NCBI RefSeq assembly: GCF_023204835.1
Contig: NZ_CP096270.1
Location: 1,426,001-1,490,000, forward strand
Origin: Salinarchaeum laminariae
Lineage (GTDB): Archaea; Halobacteriota; Halobacteria; Halobacteriales; Salinarchaeaceae
Reading direction: 5' to 3'
Length of the DNA: 64,000 nt
Shown piece by piece: positions 33,959-43,004 of this stretch. Both the position numbers and the translations under genes were made by a program. The first letter of the stretch is position 1. Each line of letters opens with the position of its first letter. Below the pieces are notes generated by a model, which was not told where the DNA came from, searched no databases, and worked only from the letters and a program-made list of their open reading frames with translations.

Positions 33959-34552
33959 ATGGATCCGCCGGCCCTCCGCGGTAAGCGACTCGTGGCGGCG
34001 GTCGCGTTCGTCGCCGCCACGCTCGTCCTCGCCGTCCAGCTGATCAACCCCACGCCCGTCGTCGTCTCCGTCGGCGAGAACGGCGCCCAGACCGACGAGC
34101 TGGGGCAGTACTTCACCTACTCCGACGTCGGCACGATCGTCGCGGCGTCGGTCCTCGCCGGGGCCAGCGGCGCCTACCTCCTGGTGAGCCCCGCCAGCGA
34201 GCGCCGCGGCCAGCGATCCGAGCGCACCAGCGCGACGGGCTCGGACGCCGTCCCGTCTCCCATGGGGTCCCGGAATACTGCGGTCGGCGATGGAAGCGGC
34301 TCCCACGGGGCGCCAGCCCAACGGTCTCCCGATCCGGCAGCGTGGGAGTCGACGCTCGATGGGCTCCAGGGCAACCAGGCGGCCGTGTACGGCGCCGTCG
34401 TCGAGGCCGAGGGGAAGCTCCCGCAGCGCGACGTCGTCGAAGAGACCGACCTCTCGAAGGCGACAGTCAGTCGGACGCTCGACGCCCTCGAGCGCAAGCA
34501 GCTCCTCGAACGCAAGCGGCGGGGGATGGGCAACGTCGTCGTGCTGACCTGA
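33959..34552 (+). CDS. Membrane-anchored winged-helix (HTH) protein
   Basis: The product is 197 aa, starting MDPPALRGKRLVAAV at 33959. Two hydrophobic helices lie at about 10-28 (LVAAVAFVAATLVLAVQLI) and 58-77 (GTIVAASVLAGASGAYLLV). A Ser/Gly-rich linker follows. The C-terminal 65 residues form a winged helix: LDGLQGNQAAVYGAVVEA, then LSKATVSRTLDALERKQLLE, and a basic wing KRRGMGNVVVL. The DNA-binding domain is on the cytosolic side. This layout suits a one-component membrane sensor controlling its neighbours. The TrmB/DUF7343-like type is known in haloarchaea. Confidence 0.8.
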   Translation: MDPPALRGKRLVAAVAFVAATLVLAVQLINPTPVVVSVGENGAQTDELGQYFTYSDVGTIVAASVLAGASGAYLLVSPASERRGQRSERTSATGSDAVPSPMGSRNTAVGDGSGSHGAPAQRSPDPAAWESTLDGLQGNQAAVYGAVVEAEGKLPQRDVVEETDLSKATVSRTLDALERKQLLERKRRGMGNVVVLT

Positions 34553-34566
34553 CGCGTACTCCGGCG

Positions 34567-34602
34567 GAAACGCGTTCGAAAGCTGTTCCGGAACACGTTC
34601 TC
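34567..34602. promoter_or_regulatory. Second copy of the GAAACGCGTTC palindromic motif
   Basis: GAAACGCGTTCGAAAGCTG and TTCCGGAACACGTTC follow the regulator gene and lie about 160-190 bases before the exported-protein gene at 34760. The motif matches the one at 33853 in 15 of its first 18 bases. Confidence 0.55.
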
Positions 34603-34759
34603 AATCAAACACTATCTGGTCTTTCATCCTGGGTATATTCGAGAGCGCGCCGGTGGTGGTGCCCGTAGGACCCCGCCGTCTCTGCCGTCGACGGACCGGT
34701 CCCCATCGGCCCTCCACCGTACGTGGGCCCGCTGCCGGCCGCTCTCGGAACATCCAACG

Positions 34760-35398
34760 ATGAGAACGACGCAAGTTGCGCTCGCCCTCGTGGCAGCCCT
34801 CGCGCTGCTCACGAGCGGCGTGGCGGCTGCGACGGGCGCGAGCCCAGCAGTCCACGACTCTGACGAACCGGCGACAGAACACACCCTTCCCGACGATTAC
34901 ACGGTCGAGGTTACGGACCGCCACGACGTGCTGACCGACGAGGACGTCGAGGCTGCGATCCAGGCCGCGTGGGCGGACGATGAGCTCCGGAGCTACTTCG
35001 CGGACGGCGAGTCCGTCCACTTCGACCTCTGGGCCCCGGACGCCGACGAGGATCGCGTGGCGATCTCCGTCTCTCCTGCTGACGAGCCGGGCCAGATTCG
35101 CGTCTCCGGAACCTACTACGTCGGCTCGGACACGTTCACCGACGTGCGGGAGCCCCTCTCCGCGGACGAGACGACCTCGATGGACGTCGAACTGACCGGC
35201 GACAACACGGTGATGATCGAGGACGGCGGTTCCATCGACTTCTCCGAGGGAACGCCTTCCGAGGAGGCGGCTGCGAACGACGAGCCGGCCGAGAATGACG
35301 AGGCAATCGACGTCACCGCCGACGAGCTAATCACGGCCGAGTACGACGTGTCGAACCTCACCCTCGTCAGCGACGGTAGCTCTATCGAGTTCCCGTAG
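34760..35398 (+). CDS. Exported acidic protein, second of the pair
   Basis: The product is 212 aa. It begins with a signal peptide (MRTTQVALALVAALALLTSG, then VAAATGASP). The mature part is very acidic and beta-rich, with the segment VTDRHDVLTDEDVEAAIQAA resembling the pattern in the exported protein at 33169. No catalytic motif or lipobox was found. It lies downstream of the membrane-anchored HTH gene and shares the upstream palindrome. Function is unknown, perhaps an extracytoplasmic partner of that regulator. Confidence 0.72.
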   Translation: MRTTQVALALVAALALLTSGVAAATGASPAVHDSDEPATEHTLPDDYTVEVTDRHDVLTDEDVEAAIQAAWADDELRSYFADGESVHFDLWAPDADEDRVAISVSPADEPGQIRVSGTYYVGSDTFTDVREPLSADETTSMDVELTGDNTVMIEDGGSIDFSEGTPSEEAAANDEPAENDEAIDVTADELITAEYDVSNLTLVSDGSSIEFP

Positions 35399-35601
35399 AT
35401 CGATCGGCTGGTCTGACTCCGTTAGCGATACACGCTCCTCTGTCGTCCCGGCCGCCGATCGCGTCGGGACGCACGCCGTTTTCCATTTTTCACACTCCGC
35501 TCCACGGAGCGCCCGAACGCGCGAGCAACGCGAACACCTGGGCGAATCTGAGGAGACGTGGTACCGCCTGGCGGAGACACATCGGTCCGTAGACCGCAGC
35601 C

Positions 35602-36312
35602 TCACACCGCGCCGAGCCCGATCTCCTCGACGACCTCCGCCGTCGCTTCGGGCACCAGCCCGCCGCCTCGCATCCGCGCGCGGAGCATCGGCAGGAGGTC
35701 CTCGACGTCGTCGGCCGTCTGGAGGAGCGGCTGCATCGCCTCGAAGTTCGTGCCGAGGCCGGCGTCCGCGGCTCGGTCGGTGATCGTCTCCACCGCCGGC
35801 TGTGCGAGCGCGCCCTCGAAGTCGATCGGCTCGCCGAAGCCGGCGTAGTAGACGCGTCCGCCGGGTGCCGGGCCGACGACCACCGGATCGCTCCGGAGCT
35901 TCATCGCCGCGGCGTCGATCGCCGTGCGTCCCGCGAGCGGTGCCTCGGGCCGGAGCAGCGCCGCGGTGTCGACGCCCTCCTCCTGTAGCAGGTGGGTGAT
36001 CGTGTTGCCGACGCGCGCAGACTCGGTGGAGCCGACCTGCACCTCGAACCGGACGTCCTCGACGTCGTCGCGGACCTCGGCGACGACCTCTTGCAGGGCG
36101 GCCTCGGGATCGACGTCGTCCGCGTAGTCCTCCGCTGGCGGATAGTTCACCAGAAGTTCGCCGCCGCTGCGGGTGATCGCGACTGCCGTGTCCTGGATCA
36201 TGGCGGCGTAGAGCTCCGCGGCCGCCTCGGCGGTGCAGACGTCTGCATCGACGAGATCGGTCAGAACGTGCCCCGGACGCGGCGGCTCGGCCAACAGCGC
36301 GACGACTGTCAT
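35602..36312 (-). CDS. DUF2064-like putative glycosyltransferase-fold protein
   Basis: The product is 236 aa from the start at 36312 (MTVVALLAEPPRPGHVLTDL), the PPRPG motif being typical of the DUF2064 glycosyltransferase-like family. LYAAMIQDTAVAI near 35-47 and the Pro/Gly-rich VVVGPAPGGRVYYAGFGEP near 145 match the later family motifs. DUF2064 proteins have a nucleotide-diphospho-sugar transferase fold. The middle acidic stretch (DVDPEAALQEVVAEVRDD) is less conserved. It is divergent from the MscS gene. The substrate is unknown. Confidence 0.65.
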   Translation of the reverse strand: MTVVALLAEPPRPGHVLTDLVDADVCTAEAAAELYAAMIQDTAVAITRSGGELLVNYPPAEDYADDVDPEAALQEVVAEVRDDVEDVRFEVQVGSTESARVGNTITHLLQEEGVDTAALLRPEAPLAGRTAIDAAAMKLRSDPVVVGPAPGGRVYYAGFGEPIDFEGALAQPAVETITDRAADAGLGTNFEAMQPLLQTADDVEDLLPMLRARMRGGGLVPEATAEVVEEIGLGAV

Positions 36313-36433
36313 GGCCGCGGATCGGTCGCGGACGGCCTTCAACGTTGAGACTCGTGAACTGGACGCCGAGTCGCTCGAACGCACCGGGCTGACGGCCGGG
36401 CTTTTGCCGCCGGAAACCGTTTTTGTCTGCACC

Positions 36434-37360
36434 ATGGCACTCCCTTCCACGGTCCTCGTCGATGCGCTGGGCGTCTCCCACGCGCCCGGGATCGTTCTCG
36501 GCCTCGCGAACTCACTGACTGACGTCGGCGCCGCGGCACTCGTCGACGAATGGCCGCTCCTGGTCACCGCGGCGTGGTTCTGTGCCGGATTCCTGCTCGT
36601 CGCACTCCCGGGCTGGTTTCTCCTCGTCCCTGCGGCCCGTCGGATCGTCGGCCGTCGAAACCGCAACAATGCGACTCTCGAGGAGGCGATCTCGCGATAC
36701 CTCCAGCTTGCGGTCCTCGTCGTGGCGGTGTACGTCGGGTTCGCGTCGACGGGGTTCACGGGGTTTCTCACCGACTCCGCACTCGTCGTCGCGGCCGCGA
36801 CGCTCGCGCTGGGCGTCGCCGCCCAGTCGGTGATCGGATCGCTGGTCAGCGGCACAGTGCTCGTGATCGACCCCGAGTTCAACGTCGGCGACTACGTCGC
36901 GTGGGAGGGCGGCGAGGGCACGATTCGATCGATCACCCTCCGCGTCACACGAGTACAGACCCCCGACGGCGAACTGGTGACGGTCCCCAACGACGTTCTG
37001 ACGGACCAGGCGATCACCCGTCCGTTCGGCCACGGCCGTTTCCAGATCGTCGAGCGCGTCGAGGTCTCCTACGACGACGATCTGGCGGCTGCCCTCCAGC
37101 AGCTCGAGGCGGCGGTCGAAGACGTGGATGGCAGTCTCGACGCGCCCGATCCGCGGGCCTACCTCGACGAGTTCGGGGGCGACGGACTCGTCGCGCGCGT
37201 TCACTTCTGGATCGACGATCCCGATCGAAACGACGTTCTGGCGGTCCGGTCGGCGTACGCACGCGCGGTCAAGCGCCGCTTCGACGACGCTGGAATCACC
37301 GTCGCTCCCACCGAGAAGCGCGACCTCGAGGGCCGGATCGAGATCGCCGACGTCGACTGA
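36434..37360 (+). CDS. MscS-family mechanosensitive channel
   Basis: The product is 308 aa. Three membrane helices are seen: about 42-66, 88-106 and 112-135. The third is the pore helix, with alternating Gly and Ala (LALGVAAQSVIGSLVSGTVL). The cytosolic beta domain follows with FNVGDYVAWEGGEGTIRSI and LVTVPNDVLTDQAITRPFG near 150-195, the MscS signature. It would release solutes on osmotic downshock. The ATG at 36434 is preceded by T-rich sequence at promoter distance. Its stop overlaps an alternative upstream start of the PUA gene. Confidence 0.93.
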   Translation: MALPSTVLVDALGVSHAPGIVLGLANSLTDVGAAALVDEWPLLVTAAWFCAGFLLVALPGWFLLVPAARRIVGRRNRNNATLEEAISRYLQLAVLVVAVYVGFASTGFTGFLTDSALVVAAATLALGVAAQSVIGSLVSGTVLVIDPEFNVGDYVAWEGGEGTIRSITLRVTRVQTPDGELVTVPNDVLTDQAITRPFGHGRFQIVERVEVSYDDDLAAALQQLEAAVEDVDGSLDAPDPRAYLDEFGGDGLVARVHFWIDDPDRNDVLAVRSAYARAVKRRFDDAGITVAPTEKRDLEGRIEIADVD

Positions 37361-37458
37361 TGCGGGCGCTGACAGGCGGATCGGTCGGCGGTGGAAGCTC
37401 CGAACCGGCCACGCGCGGAGCGAAGGGCTTTCGCCGGGCGGACGCAAACCCGACCTCG

Positions 37459-37974
37459 ATGGACGACGAGCCGCCGTCACCCGAGGATCTGGATCGGCTC
37501 CGGCGCGTGGCGAACTTCCAGTTCGGCCGCGGTGGGGCGGCGGCGCTATTCCCCAACGTCGGTGAGCGTGGGAGCGACGACGTCGGGTCGGTGACGGTCA
37601 CCCGCACCGCATCGGGCCGGGTCGAGCAGTGTTTCGACGACGGCGCTCGGCTGTTTACGATGGAGACGAACGGCCGGTTCGTGCTCTCCGTCGAAGGCGG
37701 TCGCCGGATCGTCGAAGGGCTCGAAGCGCCGCGTCATCGCGTCGTGGTGGGGGAAGAGAGCGTCGAGTTCGTTCGCGACGGCCGGAACGCGTTCGCGAAG
37801 TTCGTGCAGTCGGTCGATCCCGAGCTCCGCCCCGGTGACGACGCCGTGGTCGTCTACGACGACGGGAGCGGCCCCCAGGTACTCGGCGTCGGCCGTGCGG
37901 AGCTCTCTCCCGACGCCATGGCGGATTTCGACACTGGCGTCGCCGTGTTCGTCCGCCACGGTGCCGGCGACTGA
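37459..37974 (+). CDS. PUA-domain protein
   Basis: The product is 171 aa from the ATG at 37459, the site used by archaeal homologues that open DLDRLRRVANFQFGRG. An earlier ATG at 37360 overlaps the MscS stop and would add 33 poorly structured residues. The pattern RVANFQFGRGGAAALFP then HRVVVGEESVEFVRDGRNAF, followed by DDAVVVYDDGSGPQVLGVGRAEL, is the PUA fold found in archaeal tRNA-guanine transglycosylase relatives. It probably binds structured RNA. No catalytic domain is attached. Confidence 0.82.
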   Translation: MDDEPPSPEDLDRLRRVANFQFGRGGAAALFPNVGERGSDDVGSVTVTRTASGRVEQCFDDGARLFTMETNGRFVLSVEGGRRIVEGLEAPRHRVVVGEESVEFVRDGRNAFAKFVQSVDPELRPGDDAVVVYDDGSGPQVLGVGRAELSPDAMADFDTGVAVFVRHGAGD

Positions 37975-38106
37975 GTTCCGGGACCGTCGACGGACTCGAT
38001 CGCCGCGTGCGGCAGTGGGCACGTCCTCGCAGTGACGACAGCAACCGCGGCCGCCGTGTCACCTGTTCACGAGACTTTATGCCGGACCCCAACGATCGTT
38101 CGTGAC

Positions 38107-40188
38107 ATGGACTGGCGGGAGGCAGAACGAACGTACGATGGACCGGGCGTCGGGGAGAACACGATTCCGGAGCTGTTCGAGGAGACGGCCGAACGGAACG
38201 AACACCGACCGGCCCAGCGATACAAGGGAGGCGTCTACGACCGGACGCTCACGGAGACGGTCATGCCGGCGGCGCCAGAGGGCGAGTTTCGATCGATTTC
38301 CTACGACGAGATGCGCGACGTCGTCCACAACCTCGCGGCGGGGCTGCGGGATCTCGGCGTGGAGGCGGGTGACCGAGTCGCCATCTACGCGCACACCCGG
38401 ATGGAGTGGGCACAGATGGATTTCGGCGTGCTCGGCGCTGGCGGCGTCGTGACGACGGTCTACCCCTCCTCCTCACAACGGCAGGTCGAGTACCTGCTCG
38501 CCGATCCCGACGCGACGGGCGTCGTGCTCGAGGGCGACGAGCATCTCGAACGCGTGCTTGCCGTCGAGGACGACCTCGACCTCGAGTTCATCGTGCAGAT
38601 GGATCGCCCTGGCTCGGGCGTCGCGACCGACGGCGGCGCCCAGGCGTCTGCGGCCGAGGCCGACGACGCTGCGTTCGACGCAGAGGCCGTCCACCGCGAG
38701 CGCGACGACGTCTACACGCTCGCGGAGGTCCACGACCGCGGCGCCGAGACGTTCCGCCCCGAAACCTACGAGTCCTGGATCGCCGAGCGCGACGTCGACG
38801 ACCTCTGCAGTCTCATCTACACCTCGGGGACGACCGGCCAGCCCAAGGGCGTCCAGCTGAGCCACTGGAACTTCCGCTCGAACGTCAACCAGGTGCTCTC
38901 CCGCTACGGCGATCGCCCGGACAAGGAGGTGCCGTCGCTCGATACCGACACGCGGACGGTCTCGTATCTCCCGCTCGCGCACGTGTTCGAGCGCCTCTCC
39001 GGCCACTTCGTCATCTTCGCGGCCGGCGGGAGCGTCGCCTACGCCGAATCGCCGGACACGCTCCGGGAGGACTTCGGTCTCGTCAGCCCGACGAGCGCGA
39101 CGAGCGTCCCCCGCGTGTACGAGAAGATCTACGACGCGATCCGCGAGCAGGCCGCCAGCTCCGAGCGCAAGGAGCAGATCTTCGAGTGGGCGGTCGAGGT
39201 CGGCCGGGCGTACCACGAGGCCGAATCCACGCCGGGCGAGTCGGCGGGCGTCGTCCTGCGCGCCAAGCGGGCGATCGCGGACAAACTCGTCTTCTCGAAA
39301 GTACACGACGCGCTGGGCGGCGAGATCGACTTCCTGCTCAGCGGGGGTGGGAGCCTCTCCGCCGAGCTCTGCTCGCTCTATCACGGTATGGGGATGCCGA
39401 TTCTCGAGGGGTACGGGCTCACGGAGACCTCGCCGGTCATCACCGTCAACCCGCCCGAGCTGCCGAAGGTGGGAACGATCGGCCCGCCGCTGATCGGTCA
39501 GGATCTCTGGGTCGACGAGTCGGTGGTCCCCGAGGGGCAGTTCCCCGACGACGAGGGCCAGGTCGGCGAACTTCTCGTCAGGGGGCCGAACGTCTCCGAG
39601 GGGTACTGGAACAAGCCCGAAGAGACCGAGGAGGCCTTCGTCGACGAGCTGCCCGGCGGTGCTACGCCAGCGTCCGGTCACGAGTGGACCCAGTCCGGCA
39701 AGTGGTTCCGCACCGGCGACATCGTCCACCAGCGCCCCGACGGCTACGTCGAGTTCCGCGAGCGCGCCAAACAGCTGCTCGTGCTCTCGACGGGCAAGAA
39801 CGTCGCACCGGGGCCGATCGAAGACGGGTTCGCGGCCAGCGAGGTCGTCGAGCAGTGCATGATCGTCGGGGACAGTCGGAAGTTCGTCGGCGCACTGCTC
39901 GTGCCGAACCTCGAGAACCTCCGCAGTTGGGCCGACGCGGAGGGGATCGATCTTCCCGAGGACCCCGAAGCGCTCGCCGAGCACGAGGCCGTCCGCGAGC
40001 GGCTCCAGACGGAAGTCGATCGGGTCAACGAGAACTTCGAGTCCTACGAGACGATCAAGCAGTTCGTGATCGTCCCCGAGGAGTTCACCGAGGACAACGA
40101 CCTGCTGACGCCGACGATGAAGAAGAAGCGACGGAAGATTCTCTCCCGCTACGAGCGAGCCGTCGAGGGGCTCTACGAGGACGCGTAG
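38107..40188 (+). CDS. AMP-forming long-chain fatty acid-CoA ligase family
   Basis: The product is 693 aa. The start at 38107 (MDWREAERTYDGPGVG) is preferred; 25 more codons are open upstream. Family motifs are the phosphate loop LIYTSGTTGQPKGVQLSH near 237, GYGLTETSPVITVN near 438, the hinge RTGDIVHQRPDGYVEFRERA near 538 and the LSTGKNVAPGPIE region near 562. It activates a carboxylic acid with ATP and transfers it to CoA. An acidic insert lies near 175-205. The natural substrate, probably a fatty acid, is not determined. Confidence 0.92.
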   Translation: MDWREAERTYDGPGVGENTIPELFEETAERNEHRPAQRYKGGVYDRTLTETVMPAAPEGEFRSISYDEMRDVVHNLAAGLRDLGVEAGDRVAIYAHTRMEWAQMDFGVLGAGGVVTTVYPSSSQRQVEYLLADPDATGVVLEGDEHLERVLAVEDDLDLEFIVQMDRPGSGVATDGGAQASAAEADDAAFDAEAVHRERDDVYTLAEVHDRGAETFRPETYESWIAERDVDDLCSLIYTSGTTGQPKGVQLSHWNFRSNVNQVLSRYGDRPDKEVPSLDTDTRTVSYLPLAHVFERLSGHFVIFAAGGSVAYAESPDTLREDFGLVSPTSATSVPRVYEKIYDAIREQAASSERKEQIFEWAVEVGRAYHEAESTPGESAGVVLRAKRAIADKLVFSKVHDALGGEIDFLLSGGGSLSAELCSLYHGMGMPILEGYGLTETSPVITVNPPELPKVGTIGPPLIGQDLWVDESVVPEGQFPDDEGQVGELLVRGPNVSEGYWNKPEETEEAFVDELPGGATPASGHEWTQSGKWFRTGDIVHQRPDGYVEFRERAKQLLVLSTGKNVAPGPIEDGFAASEVVEQCMIVGDSRKFVGALLVPNLENLRSWADAEGIDLPEDPEALAEHEAVRERLQTEVDRVNENFESYETIKQFVIVPEEFTEDNDLLTPTMKKKRRKILSRYERAVEGLYEDA

Positions 40189-40646
40189 ACGTCGGGCGAG
40201 CTGACCGGGCTGCCAATAGCTACTTTACCTGTCATATTCCGGTGTCGCAGTTTCGCTCCCTTCGCCGAATGCAGTGCCATCGGTAACACGGAATGGCATC
40301 ATTGAGTTGACAGGCGAGCTACCGCCACGATTTGAGCGTATCGGGAGTGGGACAACCGAACCCACGGGAGGCTCGGGGACAGAAATTTACTGGCAATCGT
40401 AGAAAAATTATATTTTATATGTGATTGGTTACCGAAGGAATTTTATCCTATGTTTCTGTGTGACATGCTTGGTGACGACACTGATGCGATGCGGTACCAC
40501 ACCACGCCGGCGGCCGTTCAGGTGACGGCGCGTCGGCGAGGGGTGCGGACGGGGGATCGAGTGGCTGTGGGGTCGCAGCACGACGGTGACGTCGGCGCTC
40601 GTGCGATCGAACGGCGGGCAGCACGGCCAGCGGAGAACACCAACAC
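40189..40646 (+). promoter_or_regulatory. Promoter and long leader of the first chitinase
   Basis: This is a 458-bp stretch before the first chitinase. A very AT-rich box, TTATATTTTATAT at 40408-40420, is the strongest promoter signal, and a second T-rich run (TTTTATCC) follows at 40441. The chitinase ATG is then over 200 bases away, so the leader is unusually long for haloarchaea. A short open frame fills it (see next entry). The first half contains no recognised element. Confidence 0.6.
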
Positions 40647-40650
40647 ATGA
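40450..40650 (+). CDS. Short leader frame overlapping the chitinase start (uncertain)
   Basis: A 66-codon frame starts MFLCDMLGDDTDAMRYH, 30 bases after the AT box at 40408-40420, where a leaderless transcript would begin. It ends in ATGA, its TGA overlapping the ATG of the chitinase. The second half is rich in Arg and not obviously structured (VTARRRGVRTGDRVAVGSQH). Coupled translation of the chitinase from this frame is possible. A chance frame in a GC-rich leader is equally possible. Confidence 0.35.
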   Translation: MFLCDMLGDDTDAMRYHTTPAAVQVTARRRGVRTGDRVAVGSQHDGDVGARAIERRAARPAENTNT

Positions 40651-42845
40651 ACCCAACACGACGCAGCATCCTACGCAAAGCATCGGCACTGTCGGCGCTC
40701 GCGGTCGGCGCGAGCGCGACGGCAGCAGCGGCGGACTGTAGCGGGGTCTCGGAGTGGGACGCCAACACTGCTTATAGCGGCGGCGATCAGGTAACGTTCG
40801 ACGGCGATCTCTTCACCGCCGAGTGGTGGACCAAGGGGAGCGAACCCGACGGCAGCAAAGACGTCTGGACGAAGGAGGGAGCCTGTAACGGCGGCGACGA
40901 CGGTAGCGGTGGTGGTGGTGACGACGGAAGCGGCGCCAACTGTTCGGGCGTCCCTGCCTACGATGCCAGCGCAGCCTATACCGGCGGCGACCAGGTGACC
41001 TACGACGGCTCGCTCTGGACGGCCGAGTGGTGGACGCAGGGCACGCAACCGGCTGAGAGCGAGAACGTCTGGACGCTCGAGGGCGCCTGTGACGGTGGCA
41101 ACGGCGACCAGAACAACGCACCGACTGCGTCGTTCACGACGGACGCCACAACGCCCGACCCGGGACAGAACGTCGGCTTCGACGCGAGCGGTTCCTCTGA
41201 CTCGGACGGATCGATCGCATCCTACGAGTGGGCGTTCGGAGACGGAGCCTCGGCCTCGGGCCAGTCAGTCTCGCACAGTTACGGCTCGGCGGGCGACTTC
41301 ACGGTGACCCTGACGGTCACCGACGACGACGGCGCGACTGGTTCAGCGTCCCAGACCATCTCCGTGTCGGACGGCGACTCCAACACCGCACCGAACGCGT
41401 CGTTCACCGTCTCGCCGGCCTCGCCCGAGACGGACGAATCGGCGACGTTCGACGCGGCCGACTCCGCGGACTCTGATGGCTCGATCGCCGGCTACGAGTG
41501 GGACTTTGGCGACGGCTCCACCGCCAGCGGCGAATCCGTGACGCACAGCTTCGGGTCTGCCGGGGACTACACGGTCACGCTCACCGTCACCGACGACGAC
41601 GGCGCGACCGATACGAACTCGACGACGGTGACCGTCGACTCCGGCGGTGGAGGCGGCACCACCGACAACCGCATCGTCGGCTACTGGATGCAGTGGGCCC
41701 AGTACGATCGCGAGTACGTCCCCGGTGACATCCCGACGGATCAGGTCACGCACCTGCAGTACGCGTTCATGCGGCCCGAATCCGACGGGACGATCTCCGG
41801 GCTCGGCGGAACCAGCGCCCAGAAATACCTATTCCCCCAGTCCTGGCACGACGACATCACGACGTTCGGCGACATCTCCTCGAACACGGACGTCACCTGC
41901 CTGATCTCGATCGGCGGCTGGAGCGACTCCGAGAACTTCTCGGACGTCGCGCTAAACGAGTCGAGTCGGCAGACGTTCGCCGAGGAGTGCGTGCGGATCG
42001 TCCGCGAGGCGGGCGTCGATGGCGTCGACATCGACTGGGAGTACCCCGGCGGTGGCGGCCATCCCGACAACACCGTCCGCGAGGGCGACCAGGAGCGCTT
42101 CACGAAGCTCATCCAGGCCTGTCGCGACGCCCTCGACGCGGCTGGCGAGGAGGACGGTCGGGAGTACAAACTCACCGCCGCGATGGTCTCCGGCGGCGCG
42201 AAGGCCGAGGGGCTGGACCACGGCACGCTCTCGAACCTCTTCGACTTCGTGTCCGTCATGACCTTCGACATGCGCGGCGGCTTCAGCGACTACACGGGCC
42301 ACGCGTCGCCGCTGTTCCAGAACCCCAACGACCCATCGAGCAAGGCGTCGACGTTCAACGTCTCCTCCGGCGTGTCCTGGTACGTCGACAAGGGCTGGGA
42401 CGCAAGTCAGCTGAACATCGCGACGCCGTTCTACGGCCGCAGCTTCGCCAGCGTCGAGCCGCCGAGTAACGGGCTGGGGAACGGGACGGACGACGGCCTG
42501 TTCCAGAGCTTCAGCGGCACCGGAGAGGGCAGCTTCCCGCCGGATACGTCGGCGAGTGGTATCTACGACTACTGGGACCTCTCGACGGTCGGCACAGCCC
42601 GTGCGACCGGCCAGGTCGACCTCTCCTCGTCGGCGTGGACGACCTCCTACGACGATACGGCGATGGCGACCTGGAGCTACAACCAGAGCGATTCGCTGAT
42701 GATCAGCCACCCGACGCCCGATTCGGTCCAACAGCGGGCGAACTGGCTGGCGAACAGCGACTACGGCGGCACGATGATCTGGGCGCTCTCACACGACACC
42801 GTCGAGCACCACTTGCTCGACGAGCTCAGCAACGGCCTGCTCTAA
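40647..42845 (+). CDS. Tat-exported GH18 chitinase with two CBM5/12 and two PKD domains
   Basis: The product is 732 aa. A Tat signal (TRRSILRKASALSALAVG) is followed by two chitin-binding CBM5/12 modules at about 30-80 and 95-143 (WDANTAYSGGDQVTFDG, then AEWWTKG). Two PKD domains lie at 155-238 and 243-327 (GFDASGSSDSDGSIASYEWA). The GH18 barrel starts near 340. Its catalytic motif DGVDIDWE is at 457-464, and Glu464 is the acid. It would be secreted folded and would cut chitin outside the cell. A paralogue follows 159 bases later. Confidence 0.95.
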   Translation: MNPTRRSILRKASALSALAVGASATAAAADCSGVSEWDANTAYSGGDQVTFDGDLFTAEWWTKGSEPDGSKDVWTKEGACNGGDDGSGGGGDDGSGANCSGVPAYDASAAYTGGDQVTYDGSLWTAEWWTQGTQPAESENVWTLEGACDGGNGDQNNAPTASFTTDATTPDPGQNVGFDASGSSDSDGSIASYEWAFGDGASASGQSVSHSYGSAGDFTVTLTVTDDDGATGSASQTISVSDGDSNTAPNASFTVSPASPETDESATFDAADSADSDGSIAGYEWDFGDGSTASGESVTHSFGSAGDYTVTLTVTDDDGATDTNSTTVTVDSGGGGGTTDNRIVGYWMQWAQYDREYVPGDIPTDQVTHLQYAFMRPESDGTISGLGGTSAQKYLFPQSWHDDITTFGDISSNTDVTCLISIGGWSDSENFSDVALNESSRQTFAEECVRIVREAGVDGVDIDWEYPGGGGHPDNTVREGDQERFTKLIQACRDALDAAGEEDGREYKLTAAMVSGGAKAEGLDHGTLSNLFDFVSVMTFDMRGGFSDYTGHASPLFQNPNDPSSKASTFNVSSGVSWYVDKGWDASQLNIATPFYGRSFASVEPPSNGLGNGTDDGLFQSFSGTGEGSFPPDTSASGIYDYWDLSTVGTARATGQVDLSSSAWTTSYDDTAMATWSYNQSDSLMISHPTPDSVQQRANWLANSDYGGTMIWALSHDTVEHHLLDELSNGLL

Positions 42846-43004
42846 CGCAGCGTCGACCAGACGGCAAGCCCACGGCGCAGACCCGGCGTGTGGGAGCACT
42901 GCCACGCCGCACGCTCCCGCTCGTCGACAGGTCTGCGTCGGGACGGCTGCAGATAGGCGTGACAGACAGCGCACACAGCGACTACGATACGATCAGTCCG
43001 ACAC

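Noticed and set aside
37360..37458. Upstream ATG of the PUA gene overlapping the MscS stop
   Set aside because: Possible, but homologues start at DLDRLRRVANFQFG, so the ATG at 37459 is preferred.
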